Shown: piece by piece, positions 1 through 12,220 of the stretch | Numbering within the stretch: the first letter of the stretch is position 1 | How the letters are laid out: the number at the start of each line of letters is the position of its first letter | Made by a program: the position numbers and the translations under genes | The notes under the pieces: generated by a model | What the model was told of the DNA's origin: nothing | Seen by the model: only the letters and a program-made list of their open reading frames with translations | The model's database searches: none | NCBI GenBank assembly: GCA_020746835.1 | Contig: JAGPNK010000003.1 | Span: forward strand, 1,488,001 to 1,552,000 | Length of the DNA: 64,000 nucleotides | Direction: 5' to 3' | Origin: Stachybotrys elegans | Lineage: Eukaryota; Ascomycota; Sordariomycetes; Hypocreales; Stachybotryaceae

Positions 1-1129
1 CCCTGCTCTTGACGCCAAGCTCTCCTCCAGCGTGCAGGCGGCCGAAACGCGACTCAGCTCTCAACTCACCAAGTCGTGGGAGTCATGGGTCAAGGGAAAC
101 GAGGAAAAAGTCCTCGAGACGCTTCGACCGTACCTCGTCCGGATGGAATCCATGCCCAGCGATGCCCAGCTCGAGTCCCGCGTACAGGAGCTTGTCAAGG
201 AGCAGATGCACAACACCCTACCTAACAGCAAGGTCGTCACGCGCGACGAGTTCCTCCACTACCTGCAGAACGAATTCGCCACGCACCGCGCTGAGATAAA
301 GGCCGAGATCGACAGCCTTGGGCCGCACCTCAAGGCCCTCGCCACGGAAACCGTGCAGCACGCCGTGCGCAACATACCGAAAGGCATGACGAGCGCCGAG
401 GTGACGCAGGCTGTCAAGACCGCCGTCTCCCGCGCTATCGGCGACCTTAATCTCGAGGCCCTCGCCGAGGGCCGCATCCAGGCCCACTGGAAGTCGGACC
501 TGCGCCACCACGTCAACTACCTGTCCTACGCCACTGGCGGCACCTTCGACCCCAAGCAGTCGTCACCTGCCTGGGCGCGCCGCCAGCGCGTCTTCCCGCC
601 CGACGTCGTCTTCCAACCGTGGACCGACGATGGCGAGTGCTGGTGCGGCGCCTTCACGCGCGACGAAAGGGGCCTCCCGCGCGGCACCACGCTGTCTCTC
701 CTCCTCGGCCGCCCCATCGTCCCACAGGATATTGTCGTCGAGCATATTGTCCCCGAGGCGACCTCGGACCCGGACGCCCGCCCGCGCGAGATCGAGGTCT
801 ACGCGCAAATCATGCACCCAGCCGTCCGCGCAAAGATCCTCGACTTCGGCGCCGCCCACCACCCCAACGACAAGTGGGAGTGGAACGTCGCCGCGCCGCA
901 CCTGCCCGACGAGTTTGTCAAGATTGGCGAGTTCGTCTACGAGGGCGCCGAGCGCCACGGCGGCGTCCACATCCACCACCTCAGCCGCGAGCTGCTCGCC
1001 CTGGGCGCCGAGACTGACCAGATTGTCCTACGCGCCGTCTCCAACTACGGCGCCCCGGACCACACTTGCTTCTACCGCGTGCGGCTCTTTGGCGAGCCCC
1101 TCTCTATACCACGCGGTCGGCAAGCGTAG
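1..1129 (+). CDS. SUN-domain nuclear envelope protein, 5'-truncated by window edge
   Basis: The reading frame is open to the left edge (codons from base 2), so only the last ~376 residues are present; the N-terminus and transmembrane segment lie outside. A helical, charged stretch (about residues 10-150) looks like the lumenal coiled coil. A C-terminal SUN domain follows: the start with YLSYATGG, a CWCGAF motif, then the block ending in VLRAVSNYGAPDHTCFYRVRLFG, whose SNYG..TCFYRV core is diagnostic of Sad1/UNC-84 domains. SUN proteins sit in the inner nuclear membrane, bind KASH peptides in the perinuclear space and link chromatin or the spindle pole body to the cytoskeleton. The stop is at 1127-1129, and the gene is convergent with the ankyrin gene. 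The domain call is firm; orthology to Sad1/Mps3 versus other fungal SUN proteins is not settled. Confidence 0.85.
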   Translation, partial: PALDAKLSSSVQAAETRLSSQLTKSWESWVKGNEEKVLETLRPYLVRMESMPSDAQLESRVQELVKEQMHNTLPNSKVVTRDEFLHYLQNEFATHRAEIKAEIDSLGPHLKALATETVQHAVRNIPKGMTSAEVTQAVKTAVSRAIGDLNLEALAEGRIQAHWKSDLRHHVNYLSYATGGTFDPKQSSPAWARRQRVFPPDVVFQPWTDDGECWCGAFTRDERGLPRGTTLSLLLGRPIVPQDIVVEHIVPEATSDPDARPREIEVYAQIMHPAVRAKILDFGAAHHPNDKWEWNVAAPHLPDEFVKIGEFVYEGAERHGGVHIHHLSRELLALGAETDQIVLRAVSNYGAPDHTCFYRVRLFGEPLSIPRGRQA

Positions 1130-1552
1130 GCGGAGGGATTGGATGAGAGGGAGAGGGAAGGACGCATGGGGAGCCGCATTTACTTGGTTTTCTGATTTTG
1201 CTTGGTTTGATTGAGAAGGAGAAACAAAAAGGCAGAAGCAGGGCCACAAGGAGTCTTGGTGTTTGAGGCTCAAGATGTGCATTACCGTTGTAGAATACCC
1301 ATTTCTTTGAGGACGATAACATGACGAAGCGAAGCCTCTATATAGCTAACAAATGATAGCTAAGCTCATTCATTACATACGCGCTGATGCAAATATGATT
1401 TTGCGATTATATCGGGTATACGGTTTATGATTCTATAGCTGCACAGGGTCTGCCCAAATATATACATTTCATTCATTCATGTTCAGCAACAAGTTGTTGA
1501 GATAATGCTGTCCTGTCAACTCCAGCGCCATATGCTGTCCTGTTCACTCATT
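1130..1552. other. Convergent 3' intergenic spacer
   Basis: This 423-bp stretch lies between the stops of the SUN gene (plus) and the ankyrin gene (minus). It becomes AT-rich after 1320 and presumably holds both 3' UTRs and poly(A) sites. I see no additional gene. Confidence 0.6.
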
Positions 1553-4500
1553 CTAGTTCAGCTCAGTCACGTATCCAATCTGCCGTCGCTGATCTCCTGC
1601 TCGCGGTCCATCGGCCAGAGTGCGAGCTAACTTCTCTTGGCTTTCAACAAGCCGCTGTTGTCGCTCTAGGCGCATCGCGATGCGGCTATCCGACTTGTCC
1701 TCGATGCGCTCCAGCTCCTCGCGCTCGCTGAGACGCATAGCACTCAGTGCACGCGCGTTTTCAACCTTTTCTGTGTTCAATTTTGTCTCCCATTCCAGTG
1801 CGCGTCGTTGACGAATATCCTGGGTTTCCTGCTCTGCTGCTGCTATGGCTCGTGTTCGTGCAAGAGACGCCTCTGTGAGTACACGCTGCTCGCTCAGATG
1901 ACGCTGCGTTGCTGCCTTAGACAACGACTCCTCCAACTGAGCTCGAGACTTGATGGCCATCAGGTCATCGTTGTGCATTCTGCGACGGCGTGCTTCCTCC
2001 ATCTCGGCCTTCTGATTCCAAATCTGCTGCTCCACATTGGCAATCTCACGACGCCTTGCGATCGAGATGGCGTGGTCCTCTGTCTCCTCGTTTAGGCGCT
2101 GCAGACGGGCTTTTCTCGAGCGCTCCTGGACCTCCATATCTTCAGGTAACCCGACAGCTTCTTTTGGTTGTGGCCCCTCGTTGGCATAGAATACGTCGAT
2201 AGCACGGTTGGCGTGCAGCAAATCCAGGAGTTCGTTGCGAGAGTCCGATGCCTTGACAACTTTGCTCAAGTACATAGTGGAAGAATACGTGTACTCTCCA
2301 TCCGTGTAATTATTGAAAAGCTTATTTATGAGCTTCCACATGCCTGCTTTGAGAAGGGCCCGAGTGGTTGCCACTGGCTCATGGGCCTCGAAGCAGAGGT
2401 GAAGTACCGATTTGCCGTGCGATTTGATGGAAAGGTCGGAGCCTGATTCGATAAGCACCGTCATGATCTTGAATATCGCCCTCTCGCGTTCAGCAGTTAT
2501 CTCTGCCCCATCCGACCCGTGCAGACATAGCTCTGCGAGAGCGCTACGTCCGTTATGGAGAGGGCTAGGGAAATCGGGGTCATGGCCTGCTTGAATGAGT
2601 ACTCTGACTGCCGACAGGCTGAGCTCCCGTGCAGCATTGTGTAGAGAGCCGTCGTCCTTGGAAGGCTCAACGGCCAACAGATTTCCCATCATCTGTATTG
2701 CGGTTTCTCCTCCGATTTCTGTAGCCAGTGATAGAGGAGTGCGGCCCTTGTAATCGACAACATCTGCATCGGCTCCGTCCAGTAAAAGCATCTTAACTAT
2801 ATCGGCTCGGCGTTCGCGTACAGCGAGCATCAGTGGGGTTGTACGACTCAAACTGGTCTCTACATTCACTTTACCTGCATAGAGAATTAGCTGAAAGCGC
2901 GAAAATCGGGAGACTGTACTTACAGCCACGGTCGAGCAATAACTGAATCAGCGCACTACTGATGCGCTTCTGTGGTTGTGCGATAGCCCACGTGAGCAAA
3001 GTCACCTCTTCTTCTTCGACGTCGGGATGGAGTTGGCATCTTGTCGCCTGATCATGATAGTATCCCGCATTCAGCAGAGTCTCCAATATGGTAAGAGATC
3101 TTGGAAACTGCATCATGGCCTGAACCAAGACAGGCTTCGACCCTGATGGCGAAGTCATGACGTCGATCCGAACGCCGTCCTCGTCATGTTCGGTGAACAG
3201 TCGAAATAGCTCCAAAGCCTCGTCCTGAGAAAGTGCAGTATCGAATATATGGTGAAAAGCTACAAGCAGCGTGTTGGCCGAAGGATGGCACGATAGAAGC
3301 TGCCTTGTCCACTTGACGTTGGCCATGGAAGCGGCTTGTTTCAGAGGCTCGCCGTCTGCAAAGTTGACGTCGGGTTCATACGACACAAGAACTTCGACGA
3401 ACTGATCTGCCAATGCTCTCTCACTTGGAGGAGACTTGGACATGGCCAAGACGAGAGCATTGCTAATGGCCTCCCCTCTGGCACCCTTCTCCAACAACAT
3501 GATCGCCGTGTCCAAACCCGTTTCCGTGAACCAGCCTTCGAAGTTTTCGGCCGCAAAACTCTGCTTGAAAGCTTCTTTGATCTCTTCAGAACCGGTGGTC
3601 TGGCTGAGAAGAATAGGGAGTATTGAAGCTGCGTTATTTTTGGTGGCATCAATCAGTGTTTTGGCACCGTTTGCTCCAGCAGAAGCGCCATGCCCCATTA
3701 GCATTTTGATGAGTCTTTCTTCGGGATCTTCTTCGTTGATGGCATCGTTCAAGGCGCTGTGCAATTCCCCATTGACTGGAAGCCCCGCCTTCATGAGGTC
3801 TTGGATGACGGCATAACGGGTGTCTCGAGCCAAGCCCCAACTGGCCTTGAGGCCTCGTGTGAGAGTCGAGGGTGATACCCTCATCTGTCTCTGTCAGCGG
3901 GGTCTTACATATAACGTAGCTTGACCTACCTGGTTTTTGCCTTCCCAGGTACCCAGAAGCAGCTGGAAGTTTCCAATAAAAGCACTGCGTATCGCGTATA
4001 TAACAGCTTCACCATTGTTATAGTTCGGATCAGCGCCTGCTGCTAGTAGCACCCGCAGCAACACTTGGCCACTCTCCCCGTAACGAGCGGCGGATGATAG
4101 TTGCGCATGGACAATGTCACCCGAGACGCCCATCTGCAGCAGTCGCTGGAAAATGCTGGCGCGCTTGTCCAGATCGCGTACCTCGGTGGCTGCCTGAAAT
4201 GACTTCTCCAGTGTCTTGGTATCCAAATCTTTCTGATGGTTCTTTACCAGGAGATCCAAGACTTCCATTGACCCACCGCGGCATGCCTCAACAGCTGCTT
4301 GAGCAGCATGACCATGGTCTAATATGAGCTGGAGGAGGGGCATATCGACAGGTTTCTCCGCAAGTGTATCGGACAAAGCCTTGGCTGTCTCTGCTGTATC
4401 GATAGAAGCACCGGCACGCATGAGGATAGTCATCATTTCGAGCCGGGAACGGGAATGCGCTATTCTCATCACGTCGGATATTCTGGCCGATGCTGTCTGG

Positions 4501-6290
4501 GGAGACGCTTTCTGAATAAGTTTGCTGAACGGAGGTACATTCATCTGTTCTATCAAGTGCTTCAACGCAGCTCCCTTGTTATAGTTGACATCGGCGTTGT
4601 ATTGTAGGAGCAAGTCGATGAGGGCGGTGTTAGTGGACTCGTCTTTAATGGCGTCTTGGAGAGCCTCGTGCAAACAAGAACCTGGAAGAGGACCCTGGAG
4701 GAAGAGCTTAACCATCTCGTAGCGATCTTCCGCAGAAAGTTGTTTGGTGAGAGCAAAGACGCTTGATATCGTTTCAGAGGAGGGCTGCCCAGATAGCAGT
4801 ATCTTTGTCAAGACAGCGTCCCCGCGAACAACGGCTGTCTTCAGAGCCTCACCGGAATTGTGGTCAACCGAAGCAACCGGATGCTGGGTGTATGCCCTCG
4901 GCCTACCTTCAGGGCGCACTGGTCGCTGGTCAGGGAAGAAAGGCTTCACAAGAAGATCTGCAGACCGGACATCACCAGCCCTCACGGCGTCCACCAGACA
5001 GTGGCTCAAGAGTATGCCATTAGCTCCTTTGCGAAGAAGCAGAGCGAGGAGGATATATCGTGTCTCGTGCGGTACTTGCTTCGGGATAGAGGCCAGGCAG
5101 GCAGATGCAAGATCCGGCTTTATGAAAGATCTCTCGCTCAGCAAGGAACGTACAAGATCCATTTGTACCTGCTGTATAGCGCTTCGCAGAACCTCGCCGC
5201 CGTTGAAATCTGCCGAGATGCCATAGGCTATGAGAAGGTTGATCATATCGTAGTAGTGTGTTTCACAAGCACGAGCGAGGCACTGGGAGAGGATCTCGCC
5301 TCGTGCGCCGGCACAGATCAGCAGCTCTGCCATGGCGACCTTGGCGGCTGGCTCGATCTGTGTGTTTTGAAAGAGGAGCCCGAATGCTTCATCCAGGCCA
5401 GGGCTTTGCGGCGGCTTGTTACCCATGATTATGACAAGAGCCATGTCTCGACGACCTCTCTCGATGGCGGCTTTGAGGGCCTCGGCCGAATTGTAGTTGC
5501 CATCGGCAGCTGATCGACTGAGCTGAATAACAGCCTCCAAGGAGCCACGCCTGGCAGCGTCACTCAAAGCCTGCGTAAGCAAGGCTGGGGAAGGTCGACC
5601 ATCTGATTGTAGAAGCAGGCTGACCATTTGAGACTTGTCTGGTTGGACACATGCTTGGCGGAAGGCGTCCTGTCCTTCTGGTGTCTGAGAAACATTGGCC
5701 CCAGCTCGAAGCAATAGCTCGACGATGGGGGTATTCCCATTTCGAATGGCTGTGGGAAGGCAGGTATCGAGGGCAATGGGATCGGTGTGGGGTAAAAGCA
5801 CCATGACCATGTCGGAGTGGTTGCCTTCCACCGCAAGCTTCAAGAGCCTTGTCCTATCGATTGAGGTATCGAGACTCCTCCTGCGGTTTAGAACGCTTGA
5901 CTTTTGCTTTGGGATGCCGCTGATGTCGACTCCAGCTTCGGATAGTTTGGCAATCAAGGCCTGGGCAACACCGGGCGATGCGCCATTGGAAATGCAAGCA
6001 CAAAGAACCTCGAAAATGTCTATGGGTTCCCAAGAATTACCGCCTCTCCTGAGAGCATTGGATGAGAAAGCTCGACTCAGGCCGCTCTTCTTTGGCTTGA
6101 ATTGTGCGATATCGTGGGCTCTTCTTACCAGAAGGTCTTCGGCGATCTTCTCGTCACCAAGCACCTGGAAGGCGGGAGGAGGAGGAGGATGCAACGCCCG
6201 TTGGCCGGCTGGGGGGAAATTTATCCCCCATTCTTGAGAAAGCTGGATGATTCGCCGCTGCGGCTCTGTAGGTGTTGTGGCAGACGGCAT
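1553..6290 (-). CDS. Large ankyrin-repeat protein with C-terminal coiled coil
   Basis: Three exons (6290-3930, 3884-2924, 2874-1553) give 1,547 residues. Both introns are short (45 and 49 bp) with GTAGGT..CAG and GTAAGT..CAG borders, and frame continues across each. Degenerate ankyrin-type units run from about residue 130 to 1330; the clearest are near the end of exon 1, in the LLLDRG unit split by intron 2, and in the TPLMLAV / TPLSLA units of exon 3. Exon 1 repeats recur with an unusual spacing of about 70-80 residues, built on motifs such as 'ALKAAI' and 'LLLxxGA'. Residues ~1354-1530 are almost entirely Arg/Glu/Gln/Ala-rich and predict a long coiled coil. No NACHT, kinase or transmembrane segment is visible. 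A scaffold role is inference only; I do not recognise a characterised orthologue. Confidence 0.85.
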
Positions 6291-7535
6291 GATTGGGGAT
6301 ACCTTGCTATTGTGATGGTAGCATGACCAAGTAATGGGGTATCAGTAGCTAGGAACAAAATATGCGAACAACAAACAAAACAGAAAGTGGTCAATGGGAG
6401 AGAGTGCAGGCGGCGCTGGAGATGATAAAGGGAAACTTTTGAAACAAAAGAGGCTGAGAGAAACTCGAGCTGATGTTGGAGGAAGGTAGGCAGGTGCCGG
6501 CTGCGGCAGGAGCCAAGGCCCAATCGGGATATGAACGGGCGAGGAGCAATTGCGGAGCGGCTGTGCACCAACCACACTCACTGCATCCAGGTACCATCCA
6601 TTGATCTGCCACACCCACTCCTGTCCACTAAGCATTTTTATTGCCCTGTGGAAACCTTCCATGACTCCATCTCCCACTGAAGGTTGCTGCGCCCCAAACC
6701 AACTCAACCCAATTGCTAGTATACCTATTGGTGTAAAAGGTGTAGCATCATGCCATGATAATTTGTGGTGGAAGACGAGGAATCCTTCGGCAGCTGATTT
6801 CAGCCACTGCCTGAGGAAATCGATGATTCACCGACCTGCAAGGTACCAAGTACCGAGTTGCCTGAATTTACGCACAAGGTATCATACTTAGGTACCGTGC
6901 CGCGGACATCCAATAAGTACTGTAGGTCCTCCACAATTTTCATTCAAAAGCAGTGCCGTTTCATCAACACGAGTCCTCGTGCCAATCCCCAGCTTCCGTC
7001 TTGGCGCACACGACAGCGATGCCACGAGGAGACCAAGAGAGCTTGATCGCCCAAACTGCCCCTCCGTCTCCAACTCTCTCTGGCGCCTTGACTGGGGACG
7101 CACAGGGCTATCGTTCCCTCCCTGCCTGCACTGCCACCCCGCTGGTACAGAGACCAAGAGGGTGGTTGCGCGGCCTCTGGAACAGCCACCAGGGCCTACG
7201 CAGCCATTCAGCAAGAAACTTTCCATGCTTTCCCCTTGCGTCGTAACATGCCAGCAATATCAGATGTCAAACGACAAAAAATAGTCCACCGTCGGTATCT
7301 GTAAACGACAGCCATTTGTTATATCGCAGCTTCAGCATAACGGCTTTGCGTAGCCGTGTATTGCACTGTAAGACGTCATCATTTCATTGGAAACACAATG
7401 TAAGCTATCGGGCAATATCTAGATAATCGTTGGGTTATCTGAGCATTGGGCTGTCCCTCCACCCCAGCTTCCGCCCTCTCAAAGCAATCCAACCATTTAC
7501 GCCAAACCCTTGCTCGGACAAAGTAACCGAACAAA
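6291..7535. promoter_or_regulatory. Upstream region of the ankyrin gene
   Basis: This 1.25 kb lies between the ATG of the ankyrin gene and the stop of the SNF2 remodeller, both on the minus strand. Short GGTACC-containing elements recur near 6590, 6841 and 6892. Open frames here on both strands show no family resemblance and were not called. It presumably contains the ankyrin promoter and the remodeller 3' UTR. Confidence 0.45.
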
Positions 7536-10275
7536 CTATTCCTTCTTTGCCATCTGTATCGAATCGGCTCCGGTTTCCACCACCCGGTAACCATCCGCGT
7601 CACCATCGCCACTTGCAGCGCGATCGTACGCCTCATCACTTCTGTCGCACAGGACTCGAAGGTCATCTGTGCTCAGCAACTGAGCACCCCCCGTAGTATT
7701 GAACACCTGCCCATCCTTGAGAAGCAACGCGCGAAGCATTTCAGCGTCGAGGTCTTCGTTTTTGTCCATCTTTTGACCCATGGTCTTAAAGCCACCCTTC
7801 TTGATGACGAGTTTCTCCAATCGTCGCTTGGCATCGGCCGACATGAGAAGTGACTCTTCTACTGTGTCCTTGGTCGCCAGACGATAGACGATGACCGGGC
7901 GCTCTTGCCCAATGCGATGGCACCGATCCTGCGCCTGCAAATCCTGCTGTGGGTTAAAGTCGGAATCGAAGAGTATAACAGTGTCGGCCGATGCCAGGTT
8001 GATTCCTTGTCCACCGGCACGAGTGGACAATAGGAAGACCTTGAACTCATCGTTACTGTTGAATTCCTTAATTTGTTCTCGTCGACTCTCCTGAGACACA
8101 CTACCGTCAATCCGACAGACCTTCCACCCTCGCAGCTCCCGGCAGTAGTCCTCGAGGATGTCTAGCTGGGTCGTAAACTGGGAAAAGATCAGGACTTTGT
8201 GGCCCTTTTTGAAAAGCGCAGGGAGGAGGGTATCCAGTAGCATCATCTTTCCGGACGAGGTCACGATTGTCTCGTCCACAGGAAGGTCCGTAGCGATAGC
8301 CCATGGATTGTAAAAGTTGTGCGGGCTGTTACAAACTAATCGAAGTTGCGCGAGGGGGTTTCCCAGCTTCTTCTGCTGGACTTGCTTCTCTGTAAAGCCG
8401 GAGTGAGTATACGCATCAGTGTTGCAGAGTCGGCGGAAACTTACTGGCCAGTTCGATCGTCTCAGCAAGCTTTTTATCTTCGGGGGACATGTCCTCCTCC
8501 TCCTCGTCTGAGCTTTGTTCAGCTGGAGCCATCTCTTCCGCGAGTTTGGCCTCAAACTCATCATCCGACATTTTCTCCTCGTCTGAGTCCGCATCCTTGT
8601 ACCTTCTTCTTGTCATGGTTCTTCGACTACCACTAGGTGTCGATTGGCGGCTCGACTTGGTGCTTTTAGACTGGGACACCTTGGAGACAGGGGGGGCCTT
8701 TCTCTTCGGAGTCGCCTTGGGCGGTTTTGCTGATGGGCTCTCAGCTTTGACTTCCTTGACAGCCTTCCTACCAGCCATCATGAGACTGAATGCATTGGGC
8801 CTGTTGTCTGTTGGAGCCTTTCTAGGGCTTTCGCGGATTGGCAGCGTACGACCCCTAGTAGTCGCTGGCTTTTTCGTCGCCAACGCAGACTGTTTGGCAT
8901 GGGCGGCCTTCTTGATCTTCTCTACCACCATGTCTTCAAGATACGATCGCATATCGATAGACTTGTTGCTGAGAGCATTGTACAAATCTGTCTGGTCTCT
9001 GGTCATCGGTGCGAACAAGACGTATTCGCGCTTCCGGGGGAGATAAGCCGCAACATCTTGCTTGATCCTTCGTAACAGAAGAGGCTGGAGGATGAGATGC
9101 ATTTTCTTGATGAGATCATGCTTTCTTTGATCGGCAATGAATTCTTCTGTCAGTTTCTCGTCCTCCAGATCCGAAAAGTCAAACCACGACTCAAAGGCCT
9201 CCCAATCAGTGAAAATATTGGGTAGTAGAAAATGCAGGAGCGACCATAGTTCCTTCAGGTTATTCTGGAGTGGCGTGCCCGTTATGAGCAGCCTGGTGGC
9301 GGAGGAAAACTGCCTCAGTTGCTGGAATAGCTTCGCATCGGCGTTCTTCATGCGATGTCCTTCATCCTGAAAATACGGTCAATCCACCTTGTATCCACGA
9401 GAAGACCGGGAAGCACTCACAATGATGATGAACTCCCAGTTAATTCTGGAAAGATTGCTCTGGTCTCGAAGAACCATTTCGTACGATGTGCAGACGACGG
9501 GGAACTTGTCCGTGGGCCGCCCGCCCTTCAGATTACGCATCATCTTCGTCTGAAAGATTTCATCGCGCTGCTCTTTCAGACCATGGTACATGACAACTGG
9601 GATAGACGGAGTCCATTTGTCAAACTCATCCATCCAGTTTGACAAAGTACTAAGTGGAGCGACAATCAGATGTGGTCCGAGGTAGTTCTCCTGCTCGCGT
9701 AGAAGAGCAATGAGAGAGATGGTCTGGACGGTTTTTCCTTGAAACGGTCAGCGATTGACGTCGAATGGCTTGGGGTGAGAAACCATACCCAGGCCCATCT
9801 CATCTGCCAGGATTCCGCTCATGCCCTGTGAGCATATTTCGTACATCCACGTCAGACCTTCAAGCTGGTAGTCACGCATGGTGCCACCAACCATGCACTT
9901 TGGCTGCTTGGCCATCTCCAAGTTATGCTCCCCTAAAGTCTGGCCGTCAAGACTGCTTCCAACACGGCCAAGCACTTGCGTCTTCTTGGTTAATATATCT
10001 GAGAAGGCAGCGCTCTTCTGCAGCAGCGCGTCAAGCTCCTGGGCCTTCGCCTCACGCTCAGCCTTGGTTTCGGCCTTCTTCTTTTTCTTTTTACGCATCA
10101 GCGCAGCGCGCCTCTTGTCTTCGACCTTTTCATTTTCGAGACGGGCCTTTTCCTCGGCCTCAAAGATTGTGTCTTCGTTGAGGTCCAGCTTGGGGGGTGG
10201 TGAGCTTGCTGCGCTCGTAGGCTGTCGTGATTTCGTATTGGCCGACTCGCTGTCGGACGATGAAGTCGTGCCCAT
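7536..10275 (-). CDS. mus-30: LSH/DDM1/Irc5-type SNF2 chromatin remodeller
   Basis: Four exons (10275-9789, 9737-9421, 9366-8445, 8389-7536) give 859 residues. Each intron of 51-55 bp restores a conserved motif: intron 1 splits DEMGLG|KT (motif I, ~residue 160) and intron 2 precedes DEGHRMKN (motif II, ~268). The order is a Lys/Glu-rich N-terminal helix, the DEXD lobe with [10 protein letters not shown], a basic/acidic Ser-rich insert (~residues 440-560), then the helicase-C lobe with [18 protein letters not shown] and [11 protein letters not shown]. The order and wording match the LSH/HELLS-DDM1-Irc5 branch, called MUS-30 in Neurospora. That branch acts as a nuclear ATP-dependent nucleosome remodeller in genome stability and, in plants and animals, DNA methylation. 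The start was set at the MGTTSSSD methionine, because the 25 hydrophobic upstream codons look like leader. Confidence 0.9.
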
Positions 10276-11044
10276 GTCGGATTTGAGGGAAAGCGACGAG
10301 AAAAGAATTATGAAAAATACAAGCACAGAAACGATGAAGCAGGCATTCACACTGAGGGCAGTGAATTTCGTGCGAGGGAGAAAGTGGTGTCGTCAGGAAG
10401 CCCGCTAGCGCAGTGACGGCTCACTTCAGCTCCCCTAATTGAAGCACAGAAAAAGCAAAGGGAGCGAGCAAGAAAAAAATGTGCAAACTTGACTAAGAAT
10501 GCCGAGAGCCAGGGGATTCGCGGAACAATTGAAGAATGGGAGCAAACAATAGCTGCAAGCCAACGTGCAGCAGTTGAGGAGCCGTCAAGAAGCACTGCAA
10601 ACCAGCTGTTGGATCTCCAGCTTGTCGCAAGGGCGCAGCGCGTCAAGCACCAAAAAATCATCTGAACGACGCGAACAGGGAGCGCGCAGTCACGGGTTTG
10701 TCTTAATTGCACGCGTCCATGCCACACGGGTGCCTGCCCCACCGTTGCCTGGTTTCGCAACATGCCACCGCCACAGCGATACAGCTGCAGCCACACGAGG
10801 CAGCTGGCAGTCCCTCCATGCCGCCGCCACCTTTACCCCGCCATCAATTCTCCTTGGGAAGAAAAAAAAATCAAGTCATAAACACCATCCCACCTTTTCA
10901 CCAGCACCACCGCACGCAAGCAGCCACCTGACTCTAGTTGGCTCTCCGTGCCAGTTCCCAAACTCCAAGCTGTTCTCCCTTCGAGTCGCCCGCCCGGCTG
11001 TCCGCAGTCTCTCCCCCTTCCGCCAGCTACACAATCTGCCCCGC
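10276..11044. promoter_or_regulatory. Divergent promoter between the SNF2 remodeller and ARC1
   Basis: This 769-bp region separates two outward-facing start codons. The half nearest ARC1 is C/T-rich with an A9 run at about 10861-10869, typical of highly expressed fungal genes. It stays open in the ARC1 reading frame for 160 codons without an ATG (see findings). Confidence 0.55.
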
Positions 11045-12220
11045 ATGGCCGCCTTCGCCGCCCAGACCTACACTCCCACCGAGGAGGCTGAGATCCAGCA
11101 GTGGCTCACCACCTCGGAGCGCCTCCGCGACGACAAGGACCGCGCCTCCATCCTCGAAACCCTCAACTCACACCTCTCCAGTCGCACCACCCTCCTCGGC
11201 ACCAAGCCCAGCAAGGCTGACGTCGCCATCTACGAGTCCCTCGCTCCTATTGTCTCCAAGTGGACGCCCGACGAGCGAACCGGCGAGCAGGGACACCCCC
11301 ACATCGTCCGCCATGTCGACTTTGTTCAGAACTCTTCCATCTTTGGCCTCGATTTCAAGGATGACCAGAAGGTGGCCGTCGACCAGGATGACGTCCGCTA
11401 CGTGAAGCCTCCCGTCGATGCCAAGGCCGAGAAGGAGCGCCTCAAGAAGGAGAAGGCCGCCGCTGCTGCTTCTGGTGATGCTTCGCTCGTCGACCGCACC
11501 AAGGAGAAGGTCAAGGAGAAGGTTGCCGAGGTCAAGGAGACTGTCGCTGCTGCTGCCGGTGACAAGCCCAAGAAGGAAAAGAAGGAGAAGGCCCCCAAGC
11601 AGCCCAAGGCTCCCGCCGCCCCCGCTGCCCCTCCATCCCCCGCTCTCATCGATCTCCGTGTTGGACACATTCTCAAGGCCATCACCCACCCCGACGCCGA
11701 CTCCCTCTTCGTCTCCACCATCGCCGTCGGTGATGCTGCCGGCGAGGACACCGTCGAGTACGAGGGCCAGATTTGCCGTACTGTCTGCTCCGGCCTCAAC
11801 GGCCTCATTCCCCTCGAGGAGATGCAGGGCCGCAAGGTGGTGGTCGTGTGCAACCTGAAGCCCGTCAAGATGCGTGGCATCAAGTCGTGCGCTATGGTTC
11901 TGGCTGCTTCTCCCAAGCTCAAGGAGGGCGAGGTCGACGACCACAAGGGACCCGTCGAGCTGGTTACTCCCCCCGAGGGCGCCAAGGCTGGAGAGAAGGT
12001 CTACTTCGAAGGCTGGAACGGTAAGGCCGAGGGTCAGCTCAACCCCAAGAAGAAGATCTGGGAGACGTTCCAGCCTGGCTTCACCACCACCGACAACCTT
12101 GAGGTTGCCTTTGACGCTGCTGCCGTAGAGTCCCTGGGCAAGACGGACGTTGGTAAGCTCGTTACTGAGAGTGGTGGTGTCTGCACCGTTAAGACGCTGA
12201 AGAATGCTGTTGTTCGGTAA
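11045..12220 (+). CDS. ARC1: Arc1-type aminoacyl-tRNA synthetase cofactor / tRNA-binding protein
   Basis: A single exon of 391 residues. The N-terminal ~110 residues resemble the GST-like Arc1 domain that docks onto methionyl- and glutamyl-tRNA synthetases. A Lys/Ala/Glu-rich linker (~120-205) follows, which in Arc1 supplies non-specific tRNA affinity. The C-terminus is a full EMAPII/Trbp111 tRNA-binding OB fold beginning DLRVGHI, with THPDADSL, SGLNGLIP and VCNLKPVKMRGIKS. In yeast Arc1p organises the cytosolic MetRS-GluRS complex, raises their catalytic efficiency and helps keep them out of nuclei. The start is the first ATG in frame (MAAFAAQ). Codon use is strongly C-ended, suggesting high expression. 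Confidence 0.9.
   Translation: MAAFAAQTYTPTEEAEIQQWLTTSERLRDDKDRASILETLNSHLSSRTTLLGTKPSKADVAIYESLAPIVSKWTPDERTGEQGHPHIVRHVDFVQNSSIFGLDFKDDQKVAVDQDDVRYVKPPVDAKAEKERLKKEKAAAAASGDASLVDRTKEKVKEKVAEVKETVAAAAGDKPKKEKKEKAPKQPKAPAAPAAPPSPALIDLRVGHILKAITHPDADSLFVSTIAVGDAAGEDTVEYEGQICRTVCSGLNGLIPLEEMQGRKVVVVCNLKPVKMRGIKSCAMVLAASPKLKEGEVDDHKGPVELVTPPEGAKAGEKVYFEGWNGKAEGQLNPKKKIWETFQPGFTTTDNLEVAFDAAAVESLGKTDVGKLVTESGGVCTVKTLKNAVVR

Noticed and set aside
10276..10350. Hydrophobic N-terminal extension of the SNF2 remodeller
   Set aside because: It would put a membrane-like helix on a nuclear ATPase; the downstream methionine fits the family better.
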